DNA from: an uncultured beta proteobacterium
GTDB taxonomy: Bacteria; Pseudomonadota; Gammaproteobacteria; Burkholderiales; Burkholderiaceae_C
Direction: 5' to 3'
DNA length: 52,341 nt
NCBI GenBank assembly: GCA_903873485.1
Contig: CAIQOO010000085.1
Coordinates: forward strand, 1 to 52,341
Part shown: piece after piece, positions 28,914-39,121 of the stretch
Position numbering within the stretch: the first letter of the stretch is position 1
Layout: every line of letters begins with the position of its first letter
Position numbers and translations under genes: made by a program
Notes under the pieces: generated by a model
What the model was told of the DNA's origin: nothing
What the model saw: the letters and a program-made list of their open reading frames with translations, nothing else
Database searches by the model: none

Positions 28914-29669
28914 ATGGCAGTTACCATGCGCGAAATGCTGGAAGCCGGTGTCCACTTTGGTCACCAGACTCGCTTCTGGAACCCCAAGATGGCCCCCTTC
29001 ATTTTTGGCCATCGCAACAAAATTCACATCATCAACCTGGAAAAATCGCTGCCGATGTTCCAGGACGCGGCCAAGTTCGCCCGCCAGATTTCGGCCAAGC
29101 GCGGAACCGTGCTGATGGTCGGCACCAAACGCCAGGCGCGTGAAACCATCGCTGCAGAAGCGTTGCGTGCCGGTGTGCCTTATGTTGACCAGCGCTGGCT
29201 TGGTGGTATGCTGACCAATTTCAAGACCGTCAAGACCTCGATCAAGCGCCTCAAGGACATGAAAATCCAGCAAGAAGCCGGACTTGACGCGATGAGCAAA
29301 AAAGAGCAACTGATGTTTGCGCGCGAGCTTGAAAAGCTTGAAAAAGACATTGGCGGCATTCAGGACATGACGGTGTTGCCCGATGCGATTTTTGTGATTG
29401 ACGTGGGTTACCACAAGATCGCCATTGCCGAAGCCAAAAAGCTGGGCATTCCGCTGATCGCGGTGGTCGATACCAATCACTCTCCAGAAGGCATCGATTA
29501 CGTGATTCCGGGCAATGATGATTCGTCCAAGGCTGTCACGCTGTATGCACGCGGTATTGCCGATGCCATCATTGAAGGCCGTGCCAATGCGATGGATGAT
29601 GTCGTCAAGGCGGTTGCCGCATCTGAGAGCGCCGACGAGTTTGTCGAAGTGGACGAGGCGGCTGCCTGA
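28914..29669 (+). CDS. rpsB: 30S ribosomal protein S2
   Basis: This 251-residue S2 starts [20 protein letters not shown] and has the family core [12 protein letters not shown] and [17 protein letters not shown] 28914 has GGAG at 28902. It opens the rpsB-tsf-pyrH-frr block; a hairpin terminator follows it before tsf. Confidence 0.97.
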   Translation: MAVTMREMLEAGVHFGHQTRFWNPKMAPFIFGHRNKIHIINLEKSLPMFQDAAKFARQISAKRGTVLMVGTKRQARETIAAEALRAGVPYVDQRWLGGMLTNFKTVKTSIKRLKDMKIQQEAGLDAMSKKEQLMFARELEKLEKDIGGIQDMTVLPDAIFVIDVGYHKIAIAEAKKLGIPLIAVVDTNHSPEGIDYVIPGNDDSSKAVTLYARGIADAIIEGRANAMDDVVKAVAASESADEFVEVDEAAA

Positions 29670-29684
29670 GTTGTCTGCGACCCC

Positions 29685-29714
29685 AAAAAAAGGGGCTCGG
29701 TGCCCCTTTTTTTT
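29685..29714 (+). terminator. Terminator or attenuator between rpsB and tsf
   Basis: GGGGC/GCCCC with a TCGGT loop, flanked by a seven-A run and an eight-T run, lies in the 84-base rpsB-tsf gap. It is likely partial, reducing transcription into tsf. Confidence 0.88.
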
Positions 29715-29753
29715 AATTTGATTTAACCAACTGAATTGAATCCGGAGAAAAAA

Positions 29754-30677
29754 ATGGCTGCAATTACCGCAAGCATGGTGGCTGAACTGCGTGGCAAGAC
29801 CGACGCACCGATGATGGAATGCAAACGCGCATTGACCGAGGCCGAAGGCGACATGGTCCGGGCGGAAGATATTTTGCGTGTCAAGCTCGGCAGCAAGGCT
29901 GGCAAGGCCGCCAGCCGGATCACTGCCGAAGGCGTGGTGGCTTACAGCGTGGATGCCGGGGTGGGCGCGTTGCTGGAAGTCAACTGTGAAACTGACTTTG
30001 TCACCAAGAACGACAGCTTTTTGGCATTGGCCAATGCGGCTGCGGCGCTGGTTGTCAAGCATGACCCGGTCGATGTGGCGGCCTTGGGTGCCTGTGAGTA
30101 CAGCCTGGAAGGTTTTGGCCCGACGCTGGAAGATGTTCGCAAGGGCCTGATTGGAAAGATTGGCGAAAACATGAGTTTTCGCCGCTTCAAGCGCTTTGCC
30201 GCCGGCCACAAGCTGGCATCCTACCTGCACGGCACCCGCATTGGTGTGGTGGTCGAATTCGAGGGCGATGGTACCGCTGCCAAAGATGTTGCCATGCACG
30301 TGGCCGCCATGAAGCCGGTGGCCTTGTCCAGCGATGATGTGCCGGCTGATCTGGTGGCACGCGAGCGCTCAGTGGCAACCGCCAAGGCTGCCGAAGACGC
30401 AGCGGTGGCCACCGCCGCCGGCAAACCGGTGCAGTCGGCGGAAATTGTCGCCAAACGCATTGAAGGTGGCGTGCAGAAGTACCTGAAAGAAGTGTCCTTG
30501 CTGAACCAGTCGTTTGTCAAAAATGACAAGCAGACCGTCGAGCAAATGCTCAAGGCGACCGGCACCACGGTGAAGTCGTTTACCCTTTATGTGGTGGGCG
30601 AAGGCATCGAGAAAAAGGTGGATGACTTTGCCGCTGAAGTGGCGGCCCAGGTGGCGGCTGCCAAACAGCCGGGCTAA
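29754..30677 (+). CDS. tsf: Elongation factor Ts
   Basis: This GDP-exchange factor for EF-Tu has 307 residues. The N-terminal UBA-like domain ([19 protein letters not shown]) and the TDFV loop ([12 protein letters not shown]) that contacts EF-Tu are intact. ATG 29754 has GGAG at 29743-29746. Confidence 0.97.
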   Translation: MAAITASMVAELRGKTDAPMMECKRALTEAEGDMVRAEDILRVKLGSKAGKAASRITAEGVVAYSVDAGVGALLEVNCETDFVTKNDSFLALANAAAALVVKHDPVDVAALGACEYSLEGFGPTLEDVRKGLIGKIGENMSFRRFKRFAAGHKLASYLHGTRIGVVVEFEGDGTAAKDVAMHVAAMKPVALSSDDVPADLVARERSVATAKAAEDAAVATAAGKPVQSAEIVAKRIEGGVQKYLKEVSLLNQSFVKNDKQTVEQMLKATGTTVKSFTLYVVGEGIEKKVDDFAAEVAAQVAAAKQPG

Positions 30678-30722
30678 GCAGTTTCAGTGCCGCCGACCCT
30701 GTTATCACCCCGGGAGAATTTC

Positions 30723-31445
30723 ATGACCGATGCCAAACCCGCCTACAAGCGGATTCTGCTCAAGCTCTCGGGTGAGGCGCTGATGGGCGATGACAGCTTT
30801 GGCATCAACCGCAACACCATTGTGCGCATGGTCAACGAGATTGTCGATGTGACCCAATTGGGTGTTGAGGTGGCGGTGGTGATTGGTGGTGGCAATATTT
30901 TCAGAGGGGTCGCCGGTGGTTCGGTCGGCATGGACCGGGCCACGGCCGACTACATGGGCATGCTGGCCACCGTGATGAACGCGCTGGCGCTGGGGGACAC
31001 CATGAACAAGGCCGGTTTGACCGCACGTGTGATGTCGGCGATTGCGATTGAGCAGGTGGTTGAGCCGTATGTCCGGCCCAAGGCATTGCAGTACCTCGAA
31101 GAAGGCAAGGTGGTTATTTTCGCCGCCGGCACGGGCAATCCGTTTTTTACTACCGACACCGCAGCAGCGCTGCGTGGTGCCGAGATTGGAGCCGAGATCG
31201 TCCTCAAAGCCACCAAGGTCGATGGGGTTTACACGGCTGATCCGAAAAAAGACCCGACCGCGACGCGCTACGGCAAGATATCTTTTGACGATGCCATGTC
31301 GCAAAACCTCGGCATCATGGATGCCACCGCCTTTGCCCTGTGCCGGGATCAGAAACTGCCGGTCAAGGTATTTTCCATTTTCAAGCACGGCGCACTCAAG
31401 CGGGTGGTTTTGGGCGAAGATGAAGGCACATTGGTTTACGCTTGA
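30723..31445 (+). CDS. pyrH: Uridylate kinase
   Basis: This amino-acid-kinase-fold UMP kinase (240 residues) has [18 protein letters not shown] and the [15 protein letters not shown] substrate region. ATG 30723 follows GGGAGAA. It is co-directional between tsf and frr. Confidence 0.97.
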   Translation: MTDAKPAYKRILLKLSGEALMGDDSFGINRNTIVRMVNEIVDVTQLGVEVAVVIGGGNIFRGVAGGSVGMDRATADYMGMLATVMNALALGDTMNKAGLTARVMSAIAIEQVVEPYVRPKALQYLEEGKVVIFAAGTGNPFFTTDTAAALRGAEIGAEIVLKATKVDGVYTADPKKDPTATRYGKISFDDAMSQNLGIMDATAFALCRDQKLPVKVFSIFKHGALKRVVLGEDEGTLVYA

Positions 31446-31493
31446 GCATGTCAAAATTGATGCACGGGTGATGACTGAACAAGGAGCAAGATC

Positions 31494-32054
31494 ATGCCAA
31501 TCAAGGATGTAAAGCAAACCGCAGAAGCCAAAATGGACCAGTCCATTGCGGCGTTTCAGCACAATCTGACCAAGATTCGGACCGGACGCGCCAACCCGGC
31601 GCTGCTCGATACGGTGCATGTCGATTACTACGGTGCCATGCTGCCGATCAGCCAAGTGGCGAATGTGTCGCTGCTCGACTCCCGCACCGTCAGCGTCCAG
31701 CCCTGGGAAAAAGGCATGGGTGCCAAGATTGAAAAAGCCATTCGTGACAGTGACCTGGGGTTGAATCCGTCGTCCATGGGCGACCTGATTCGGGTGCCAA
31801 TGCCACCCATGTCGGAAGAGCGCCGCAAGGAACTGACCAAGCTGGTACGTTCGGAGGGCGAGGGCGCCAAGATTGCGATACGCAACCTGCGTCGTGACGC
31901 CAATGAGGCCATCAAGAAGCTGGTCAAGGACAAGCTGGCATCCGAGGATGATCAAAAACGCTGTGAAACCGACATTCAGAAGGTGACTGACAAGCACATT
32001 GTGGTGATTGATCAATTGGTAGTGGCGAAAGAACACGACATCATGGCGGTTTGA
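31494..32054 (+). CDS. frr: Ribosome recycling factor
   Basis: This 186-residue two-domain tRNA mimic splits post-termination ribosomes with [16 protein letters not shown], the [23 protein letters not shown] signature (in two parts) and the C-terminal helix are intact. AAGGAG lies seven bases before the start. Confidence 0.97.
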   Translation: MPIKDVKQTAEAKMDQSIAAFQHNLTKIRTGRANPALLDTVHVDYYGAMLPISQVANVSLLDSRTVSVQPWEKGMGAKIEKAIRDSDLGLNPSSMGDLIRVPMPPMSEERRKELTKLVRSEGEGAKIAIRNLRRDANEAIKKLVKDKLASEDDQKRCETDIQKVTDKHIVVIDQLVVAKEHDIMAV

Positions 32055-32061
32055 CCCGAAC

Positions 32062-32790
32062 ATGACGAATGACCCTGTGCCGCATCACGTTGCCATTGTC
32101 ATGGACGGCAATGGGCGCTGGGCCAACAAACGTTTTCTGCCGCGGATTGCAGGGCACAAGCAGGGGGTGGATTCCCTCAAACGCTGTGCCAGGGCCTGCG
32201 ACGCACGCGGTATCCGGGTTTTGACGGTGTTTGCTTTCTCGTCCGAAAACTGGCAGCGACCGGTGGAAGAGGTGTCTGGTCTGATGGATTTGTTTGCATT
32301 CGCCTTGGGCCGCGAAGTGCCGCAACTCAAGGCCGATGGTGTGCAATTGCGCTTTGTCGGCGACCGTTTGGGTTTGTCGGTCAGGGTGCTGCGGGGCATC
32401 GAAGAGGCTGAAGCCGCAACCGCCGCCAACACCCGTCTGATACTCAATGTTTGTTTCAACTACGGTGGTCGCTGGGACATTGTGCAGGCGGCGGCACGTC
32501 TGGTGCAACAGGGGCTGGCAGTGACCGAGGCAGGTATGAGTCAAGTGCTGGCGCTGGCGCATGTACCAGACCCGGATTTGGTCATTCGTACCGGTGGCGA
32601 ACTGCGCATCAGCAATTTCCTGCTGTGGCAGTCGGCCTATTCGGAGTTTTTTTTCACTGATTTGCTCTGGCCGGATTTTGATGAGGCCGCACTCGATCTG
32701 GCGATTGCGTCCTACACCGGACGGCAACGACGCTTTGGCAAGACCGCTGATCAGGTCGAGTTCCATGCGAATCAAAGCCATTCTTCTTGA
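32062..32790 (+). CDS. uppS: Undecaprenyl diphosphate synthase
   Basis: This cis-prenyltransferase (242 residues) makes the lipid carrier for cell-wall synthesis. VMDGNGRWANKR holds the catalytic Asp; FAFSSENWQRP and RTGGELRISNFLLWQSAY are the substrate motifs. It begins seven bases after frr. Confidence 0.96.
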   Translation: MTNDPVPHHVAIVMDGNGRWANKRFLPRIAGHKQGVDSLKRCARACDARGIRVLTVFAFSSENWQRPVEEVSGLMDLFAFALGREVPQLKADGVQLRFVGDRLGLSVRVLRGIEEAEAATAANTRLILNVCFNYGGRWDIVQAAARLVQQGLAVTEAGMSQVLALAHVPDPDLVIRTGGELRISNFLLWQSAYSEFFFTDLLWPDFDEAALDLAIASYTGRQRRFGKTADQVEFHANQSHSS

Positions 32791-32799
32791 AGGCCGGCG

Positions 32800-33645
32800 A
32801 TGCTCAAGCAACGGGTGATCACTGCGCTGGTGCTGTTGCTGGTTTTGATTCCGGCGCTGATCTACCCCAGCCCCGAACCGTTTTTCCTGATTGCTCTGCT
32901 GTTCATTGCCGCCGCTGGCTGGGAGTGGGCGTGCATGAATGGCCAAGGCAAGCCAGGTGCCCTGATGTCGGGCGGTTTGTGTGTGGTGGCATGCAGTGTG
33001 CTTTGGTGGGGCGGATTGTTGAATCAGCCGCTGCCACGGGTGTGGCTGCTGGCCGGTGGTGCCTGGGTACTTTCAAGCGCCTGGGTGTTGCGGGCAGGTG
33101 TTGCGGCCTGGTCCTTGCACCCGCCGCCGTTGCGGCTGGTGATGGGCCTGCTGGCCTTGTGCCTGACCTGGCTGGCGGTGGCGCAGGCGCGGCTGATGGG
33201 TGTTAATTTTCTGCTTTCAGTGCTGGCGCTGGTCTGGGTGGCTGATATCGGTGCCTATTTTGCTGGCCGTGCTTTCGGTGGTCGATTCACGCGCAACAAA
33301 CTGGCGGCATCGATCAGCCCGGGTAAAAGCTGGGAGGGGGTGTGGGGCGGCATGCTGGGGGTACTGTTGCTGGCACTGTTTTGGCGTTACGCCGATGCAG
33401 CCAACGGTGCCTTGGTGCCAAGCTTTTACACCCATCTGGGCCAAAAGGGCATGGTATTTTTGCTCCTGTCGGTGTTGTTCATGGCTGCCATGAGTGTGGT
33501 GGGCGACTTGATCGAATCGCTGGTCAAGCGTAGCGCCGGTGTCAAGGACAGCAGCGCGCTGTTGCCAGGGCACGGCGGTGTGCTTGATCGCATCGATGCA
33601 CTGCTGCCTACCTTGCCGCTAGCAATGATGTTGTATTCCTATTGA
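32800..33645 (+). CDS. cdsA: Phosphatidate cytidylyltransferase
   Basis: This 281-residue polytopic enzyme makes CDP-diacylglycerol. The C-terminal CDP-alcohol signature runs from ESLVKRSAGVKDSS to LPGHGGVLDRIDAL. It sits between uppS and dxr as in most proteobacteria. Confidence 0.96.
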   Translation: MLKQRVITALVLLLVLIPALIYPSPEPFFLIALLFIAAAGWEWACMNGQGKPGALMSGGLCVVACSVLWWGGLLNQPLPRVWLLAGGAWVLSSAWVLRAGVAAWSLHPPPLRLVMGLLALCLTWLAVAQARLMGVNFLLSVLALVWVADIGAYFAGRAFGGRFTRNKLAASISPGKSWEGVWGGMLGVLLLALFWRYADAANGALVPSFYTHLGQKGMVFLLLSVLFMAAMSVVGDLIESLVKRSAGVKDSSALLPGHGGVLDRIDALLPTLPLAMMLYSY

Positions 33646-33653
33646 AAATACCC

Positions 33654-34865
33654 ATGACTGACAACAACCGCAGGCACAAGCAACGGGTGGCAATTTTGGG
33701 TTCAACCGGTTCCATCGGGGTCAGCACGCTCGATGTGATCGCCCGGCATCCACAGCGTTTTGAAGTGTTTGCCCTGAGTGCTGCCACCCAGGTTGACAAA
33801 ATGCTGGCGCAGTGCGCGCAGTTCCACCCAACCTTTGCCGTCATGGCCAGTCCCGAGCAGGGTCGGCTGTTGCAGCAAAAATGTGAAGCAAATAACCTTC
33901 AAACCCATGTTCTATATGGGCTTGAAGCTATTGAATTTATAGCTAGCGAAGAGCGTGTCGAGATTGTCATGGCGGCGATTGTGGGGGCTGCCGGTTTGGC
34001 CGCCTGTCTGGCAGCGGCGCGCGCCGGTAAGCGGCTGTTGCTGGCCAACAAAGAGGCGCTGGTGGTGGGTGGCGACTATTTTCTGCAGGCGGTTGCCGCA
34101 GGGGGTGCCAAGTTGCTGCCGATCGACAGCGAGCATTCGGCGGTATTTCAGTCCTTGCCCGACGATGCACAGATGTGGTCCGATCAAATTGACAAAATCA
34201 TCCTGACCGCCTCGGGTGGCCCGTTTCGGCAGCGCGACCCGGCCACTTTTGGCAACATCACGCCCGATCAGGCCTGTGCCCATCCGAATTGGGTGATGGG
34301 GCGAAAAATCTCGGTTGATTCCGCCACCATGATGAACAAGGCGCTCGAAGTGATCGAGGCGCGTTACCTGTTTGGCGTGCGGCCGGGGCAAATCGAGGTG
34401 GTGATCCACCCGCAAAGCGTGATCCATTCGATGGTGCAGTACCGGGACAATTCGGTGGTCGCCCAGCTTGGCACACCGGACATGAAAGTGCCGATTGCCT
34501 ACGGTTTGTCCTGGCCCGAGCGGATTGCCTCGGGTGCCAGCGCACTGGACTTCAGCGCCATGGCCGACATGACTTTTGAGTCAATTGATTCGCATGGCCA
34601 TGCCGAGCGATTTCCTGGCCTGAAATTGGCCTGGTCGGTACTACAGGCACCGGCTGGCAGCACAGCGGTGCTCAATGCGGCCAACGAAATTGCCGTGGCG
34701 AGCTTTCTGGCCGGGCAGATCCGCTTCGATCAAATTCACCAGGTGAACTTGGAAACCCTGTCTGGCGTGGTGACATCGGTACCCGGCTCGCTTGAGGATT
34801 TGCTGGCGCTTGACACCGGTGCCAGACGGGCGGCGCAGGCAATCGTGGCCCGCGTCGGTCGTTGA
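33654..34865 (+). CDS. dxr: 1-deoxy-D-xylulose 5-phosphate reductoisomerase
   Basis: This is the first committed step of the MEP isoprenoid pathway; it supplies uppS and depends on NADPH and Mg or Mn. ILGSTGSIGVSTLDV binds NADPH, and LLPIDSEHSA and GRKISVDSATMMNK are active-site segments. 403 residues from ATG 33654; a TTG at 33642 overlapping the cdsA stop is possible. Codons at 33896-33943 are dispersed element copy 8, reading LQTHVLYGLEAIEFIA in place of a variable segment just before the conserved VMAAIVGAAGL. Confidence 0.95.
   Translation: MTDNNRRHKQRVAILGSTGSIGVSTLDVIARHPQRFEVFALSAATQVDKMLAQCAQFHPTFAVMASPEQGRLLQQKCEANNLQTHVLYGLEAIEFIASEERVEIVMAAIVGAAGLAACLAAARAGKRLLLANKEALVVGGDYFLQAVAAGGAKLLPIDSEHSAVFQSLPDDAQMWSDQIDKIILTASGGPFRQRDPATFGNITPDQACAHPNWVMGRKISVDSATMMNKALEVIEARYLFGVRPGQIEVVIHPQSVIHSMVQYRDNSVVAQLGTPDMKVPIAYGLSWPERIASGASALDFSAMADMTFESIDSHGHAERFPGLKLAWSVLQAPAGSTAVLNAANEIAVASFLAGQIRFDQIHQVNLETLSGVVTSVPGSLEDLLALDTGARRAAQAIVARVGR
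33896..33943 (+). repeat. Dispersed short element, copy 8 (in dxr)
   Basis: Its 3' half, AAGCTATTGAATTTATAGCT, is close to consensus; the 5' half is diverged (ACCCATGTT, TATGGGCTTG). Common coding phase. Confidence 0.65.
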
Positions 34866-34887
34866 CATCTTTCGCAATCTTCAAGCC

Positions 34888-36240
34888 ATGTTGACCTTGC
34901 CCGCTTTCCTTTTGGCTATTTCACTGCTGATCGCGGTTCACGAGTATGGCCATTACCGCATGGCGCTGGCATGCGGGGTCAAGGTGCTGCGCTTTTCAAT
35001 TGGCTTTGGCAAACCGCTGCTGCGCTGGCAGTCCGGTGCCACCGAATTTGTGCTGGCGCTGTTTCCCCTGGGCGGCTATGTGAAGATGCTCGACGAGCGT
35101 GAGGGCCCGGTCGAGCCAGCAGAGCGGCACCTGGCCTTCAATACCCAGCCGTTGCGCCGTCGTGCGGCGATTGTGGCGGCCGGCCCCCTGGCCAACTTGC
35201 TGCTGGCGGTGCTGCTGTACAGCGCGGTGAACTGGCTGGGTGTGGAGCTTCCTGTGCCGGTACTGGCGCAACCCGCTGCCGCAACGCTGGCCAATGCGGC
35301 GGGCCTGTCCGGTGGTGACCGCGTTCTTCGCGTTGCCCTGGGCGACGGCGCGCTGCAAGAGGTGATGTCGTTTGAAGACGTCCGCTGGGCCTTGACCCGG
35401 GGTGCGCTGCAGGGTGAGGATCTGCTGCTGCAGGTGGCAAGGCAGGGCCAGACCGGGCGGGATGTTCTGCTGAAACTGTCGGCACTTGAAGCCACCGACG
35501 TGGATGCCGGGTTGTTCGCCAAAATCGGCATTGTCGGCCCGCTGACACGGCCCATGATTGGCGAAACCGCAGCCGATGGTGCGGCCGTCCAGGCCGGCCT
35601 GCTGCAAGGGGATGAAGTGCTGGCGATTGATGATCAGGCGGTGCTGGACGGGCAGCAGCTTCGGCAGATGATCCGCAATTCTGCCGCCAATGGCCAGGCA
35701 AAAACCCAACGGTGGAAAATTTTGCGCCAGGGGCAACAACAAGACATCCAACTGACCCCGCTGACGGTGTCGGAAGGCGACAAAACCATCGGGCGTATTG
35801 GTGCCTACGTGGGGGCCGCGCCTGAAATGGTGCTGGTCCGATTTGACTTGTTCGACGGCCTGTGGCGCGGGTTTGAACAGACCTGGGATGTCTCCATCCT
35901 GACCCTCAAGATGATGGGCAAGATGCTGATCGGCGAGGCCTCGATCAAAAACATCAGCGGGCCGCTCACCATTGCCGACTATGCTGGCAAGTCTGCCAAC
36001 CTGGGCCTGACCCAGTACCTGATTTTTCTGGCGTTGATCAGCGTCAGTCTGGGTGTCTTGAACCTGCTGCCGCTGCCGGTTCTGGATGGCGGTCACCTGA
36101 TGTATTATCTTTGGGAGGGTGTCACTGGCAAGCCGGTGCCGGATCGGTGGATGGATCGCTTGCAACAAGGCGGCATTGCGCTGCTGGCGGTGATGATGTC
36201 AATTGCCCTTTTCAACGATATCACCCGCTTGTTTGGTTAA
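34888..36240 (+). CDS. rseP: RIP zinc metalloprotease RseP
   Basis: This site-2 intramembrane protease (450 residues) releases the sigma-E anti-sigma factor. The zinc motif HEYGH is at about residues 17-21, PDZ segments occupy the middle, and the second metal motif NLLPLPVLDGGHL is near the C-terminus. I chose ATG 34888, directly before the first membrane span, over an upstream open frame. Confidence 0.95.
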   Translation: MLTLPAFLLAISLLIAVHEYGHYRMALACGVKVLRFSIGFGKPLLRWQSGATEFVLALFPLGGYVKMLDEREGPVEPAERHLAFNTQPLRRRAAIVAAGPLANLLLAVLLYSAVNWLGVELPVPVLAQPAAATLANAAGLSGGDRVLRVALGDGALQEVMSFEDVRWALTRGALQGEDLLLQVARQGQTGRDVLLKLSALEATDVDAGLFAKIGIVGPLTRPMIGETAADGAAVQAGLLQGDEVLAIDDQAVLDGQQLRQMIRNSAANGQAKTQRWKILRQGQQQDIQLTPLTVSEGDKTIGRIGAYVGAAPEMVLVRFDLFDGLWRGFEQTWDVSILTLKMMGKMLIGEASIKNISGPLTIADYAGKSANLGLTQYLIFLALISVSLGVLNLLPLPVLDGGHLMYYLWEGVTGKPVPDRWMDRLQQGGIALLAVMMSIALFNDITRLFG

Positions 36241-36286
36241 TCACTTCATTTTCCAATATCACGTCAAATTCCTGGTTTTTTTAATA

Positions 36287-38587
36287 ATGCAATTCAACCG
36301 CTTTCGCCTGAGCACGCTTTCTGCTTTGGTTTCCCTGGTATTGGTGTCTCAACCGGTTTGGGCGGTAGAGCCGTTCAAGGTGCGTGACATTCGCATCGAA
36401 GGTTTGCAACGGGTCGAGCCTGGCACCATTTTTGTGTCCTTGCCGGTGCAGGTGGGCGATACCTACACCGATGACAAGGGTTCCGCAGCGATTCGGACCC
36501 TGTTTGGGCTGGGCTTGTTCAAGGATGTGCGCATTGAGGTCAACGGCGATGTGTTGGTGGTGGTGGTTGAAGAGCGCCCAACCGTGGCCAATGTCGAGTT
36601 TGTTGGCACCAAAGAGTTTGACAAGGATGTGCTGATCAAGTCATTGCGCGATGTCGGTCTGGCCGATGGCCGACCGTTTGACAAGGCGCAATTGGACCGT
36701 GCCGAGCAGGAACTCAAGCGCCAGTACATCAACCGCAGCCTGTATGCGGCCCAGGTGGTCACCACCGTGACGCCGATCGAGCGCAATCGGGTCAACCTGA
36801 CCTTTACCGTGACTGAAGGCGAGCCGGCCAAAATCAATGAAATCCATATTGTTGGCAACAAGGTGTTTGGCGAATCCACCTTGCTTGGCCTGTTTGACCT
36901 CGACAGCGGTGGCTGGATGAGCTGGTACACCAAGTCCGACCGTTATTCCCGGGCCAAGCTCAATGCCGACATTGAAACCCTGCGCTCGTATTACTTGACG
37001 CGTGGCTACCTGGAGTTCAAGGTCGATTCGACACAGGTGGCGATGGCTCCCAACAAAACCGATATCGGCATCACCATCAACATCACCGAAGGCGAGCGTT
37101 TTGTCGTCAGCAGCATCAAGCTCGCCGGTGATTACCTCGGCAAGGACGATGAGTTCAAGACCCTGGTGGCGATTCGCCCCGGCCAAGCTTATAACGCCGA
37201 CGAAGTGGCCAGAACCACCAAGGCGTTCACCGATTATTTTGGCAATTTTGGCTATGCTTTTGCCCGTGTCGAGGCCAATCTGGAGGTTGACCGGGCCAAC
37301 AACCGGGTGGCTTTGACGTTGCAGGCCAACCCGTCCCGGCGTGCCTATGTGCGCAAAATCAATGTGGCAGGCAACACCCGCACGCGTGATGTGGTGGTGC
37401 GACGCGAGTTTCGTCAGTTGGAGTCGTCCTGGTACGACGGCGACAAAATCCGTCTGTCGCGCGACCGGGTCGATCGGTTGGGCTATTTTGGCGAAGTGTC
37501 GGTTGAAACCCAAGAGGTGCCCGGTGCCCCCGATCAAGTCGATTTGACACTGAACGTGACCGAAAAACCGACCGGCAGCCTGACGCTTGGCGCCGGGTTT
37601 TCCAGTGCCGATGGTTTGGGCCTGTCATTTGGCCTGAAACAGGAAAACGCCTTTGGCTCCGGCAATTCGCTGGGCGTTCAGGTCAACACCAGCAAGATCA
37701 ACCGGGTGCTGGTGCTCAACACCACCGATCCTTATTTCACTGCCGATGGCGTCTCCAGAACCATTGACGTCTATTACAAGACCAGCAGTCCCTATCAGGA
37801 CCAGAGCTATTACAAGCTGATCACGTCGGGTGCAGCGATGCGCTTTGGCGTGCCGTTTACCGAAATTGACACGGTGTTCTTTGGTGCCGGGTTTGAAAAA
37901 ACCACGATTGAGCCGGGCACGTTGCTTCCCACCTCTTATCAAGCCTATGCCGATGAATATGGTTACTCCAGCACCGCGTTTCCGCTGACTGCCGGTTGGG
38001 CACGTGACAGCCGCGACAGTTCGCTGGCGCCGACCAGCGGGCGGTTTCAGCGCGCCAATGCCGAGTTGTCGGTAGCCGGCGATGCCCGTTATGCCCGGGC
38101 CACCTACCAGTTCCAGCAATATGTTCCGCTGAGCAAGCAGTACACCGCCGCTTTCAATGCCGATGTCGGCTGGGGCACCGCACCGAGTGACCGGTCCTTT
38201 CCGGTGTTCAAGAATTTTTATGGCGGAGGCCTTGGGTCAGTGCGCGGTTTTGAGCAGGGCAGTCTGGGACCCAGGGACATCAGCGGTACGTCGGTTGGTG
38301 GTTCACGAAAAATGAACCTCAACTTTGAGGTGCTGACGCCGTTTCCAGGGGCCGGCAATGACCGCAGTCTGCGCTTGTATGGCTTTCTCGACATCGGCAT
38401 GGTGGGTGGCGCAGATGATGGTCTGGCCATCAACGCCGATGCCAACAGCGTTCGCTCATCGGTGGGTGTTGGCATAAGCTGGATTTCGCCGGTAGGCCCG
38501 CTGCGGCTGGCGTTTGCCCGACCGATACGCAAATTTGACAACGATAGAATTCAGACCATGCAATTTCAAATTGGGACAAGCTTCTAA
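36287..38587 (+). CDS. bamA: Outer-membrane assembly factor BamA
   Basis: This 766-residue Omp85 protein has a signal peptide (residues 1-26, cleavage near VWA), five POTRA domains to about residue 420, and a C-terminal 16-strand barrel with the GSVRGFEQGSLG loop motif and a terminal aromatic strand. ATG 36287 fits the signal peptide; an upstream frame at 36203 is rejected. TAATG overlap with the next gene. Confidence 0.96.
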   Translation: MQFNRFRLSTLSALVSLVLVSQPVWAVEPFKVRDIRIEGLQRVEPGTIFVSLPVQVGDTYTDDKGSAAIRTLFGLGLFKDVRIEVNGDVLVVVVEERPTVANVEFVGTKEFDKDVLIKSLRDVGLADGRPFDKAQLDRAEQELKRQYINRSLYAAQVVTTVTPIERNRVNLTFTVTEGEPAKINEIHIVGNKVFGESTLLGLFDLDSGGWMSWYTKSDRYSRAKLNADIETLRSYYLTRGYLEFKVDSTQVAMAPNKTDIGITINITEGERFVVSSIKLAGDYLGKDDEFKTLVAIRPGQAYNADEVARTTKAFTDYFGNFGYAFARVEANLEVDRANNRVALTLQANPSRRAYVRKINVAGNTRTRDVVVRREFRQLESSWYDGDKIRLSRDRVDRLGYFGEVSVETQEVPGAPDQVDLTLNVTEKPTGSLTLGAGFSSADGLGLSFGLKQENAFGSGNSLGVQVNTSKINRVLVLNTTDPYFTADGVSRTIDVYYKTSSPYQDQSYYKLITSGAAMRFGVPFTEIDTVFFGAGFEKTTIEPGTLLPTSYQAYADEYGYSSTAFPLTAGWARDSRDSSLAPTSGRFQRANAELSVAGDARYARATYQFQQYVPLSKQYTAAFNADVGWGTAPSDRSFPVFKNFYGGGLGSVRGFEQGSLGPRDISGTSVGGSRKMNLNFEVLTPFPGAGNDRSLRLYGFLDIGMVGGADDGLAINADANSVRSSVGVGISWISPVGPLRLAFARPIRKFDNDRIQTMQFQIGTSF

Positions 38588-39099
38588 TGAACTATTTTTT
38601 ACGTCAGTGCGCTGTCCTGGTGGTCAGCAGTTTTTGTCTGATTTCCCTGCAGGCAGAGGAAATCAAGCTCGGGTTTGTCAGTACTGATCGGGTGCTCAAA
38701 GAGGCAAGCACCGCCAAGGCCGCACAGGCCAAGCTGGAGCAAGAGTTTTCCAAGCGCGAAAAAGAACTCACCGATTTGGGCGCCAGCGTCAAGTCGATGG
38801 CGGAAAAATTTGAACGCGATGCACCAACCCTGCCAGAGGCGCAACGATTGACCCGGCAAAAGCAGTTGCTCGATCAGGACCGGGACTTCCAACGAAAACG
38901 CCGCGAGTTTCAGGAAGACCTGAACGCACGCAAGAATGAAGAGTTGCAGCAAGTCATTGCGCGTGCCAACAAAGTCATCAAAGAAATTGCCATTGCAGAA
39001 AAATACGATTTCATTTTCCAGGATGCGGTGTATGTCAATCCCAAACATGACATGACCGACAAGGTGATCAAGTCCCTCAACGGAGCACCCGCCAAGTGA
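38587..39099 (+). CDS. skp: Periplasmic OmpH/Skp-family chaperone
   Basis: This 170-residue protein has a signal peptide (cleavage after about residue 22, LQA), the [14 protein letters not shown] strand and a long charged coiled coil (residues 45-120) that forms the trimeric tentacles. It carries unfolded outer-membrane proteins to BamA, encoded just before. Confidence 0.93.
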   Translation: MNYFLRQCAVLVVSSFCLISLQAEEIKLGFVSTDRVLKEASTAKAAQAKLEQEFSKREKELTDLGASVKSMAEKFERDAPTLPEAQRLTRQKQLLDQDRDFQRKRREFQEDLNARKNEELQQVIARANKVIKEIAIAEKYDFIFQDAVYVNPKHDMTDKVIKSLNGAPAK

Positions 39100-39121
39100 G
39101 CCTGGAAAAGCCGGTGCGCGC

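Noticed and set aside
28887..30299. Long open frame on the minus strand opposite rpsB and tsf
   Set aside because: It mirrors highly biased codons of two ribosomal-type genes, has a His/Arg-rich composition and no family resemblance.
30705..32063. Long minus-strand frame opposite pyrH and frr
   Set aside because: It spans two well-conserved genes and has no recognisable domain; a high-GC shadow frame.
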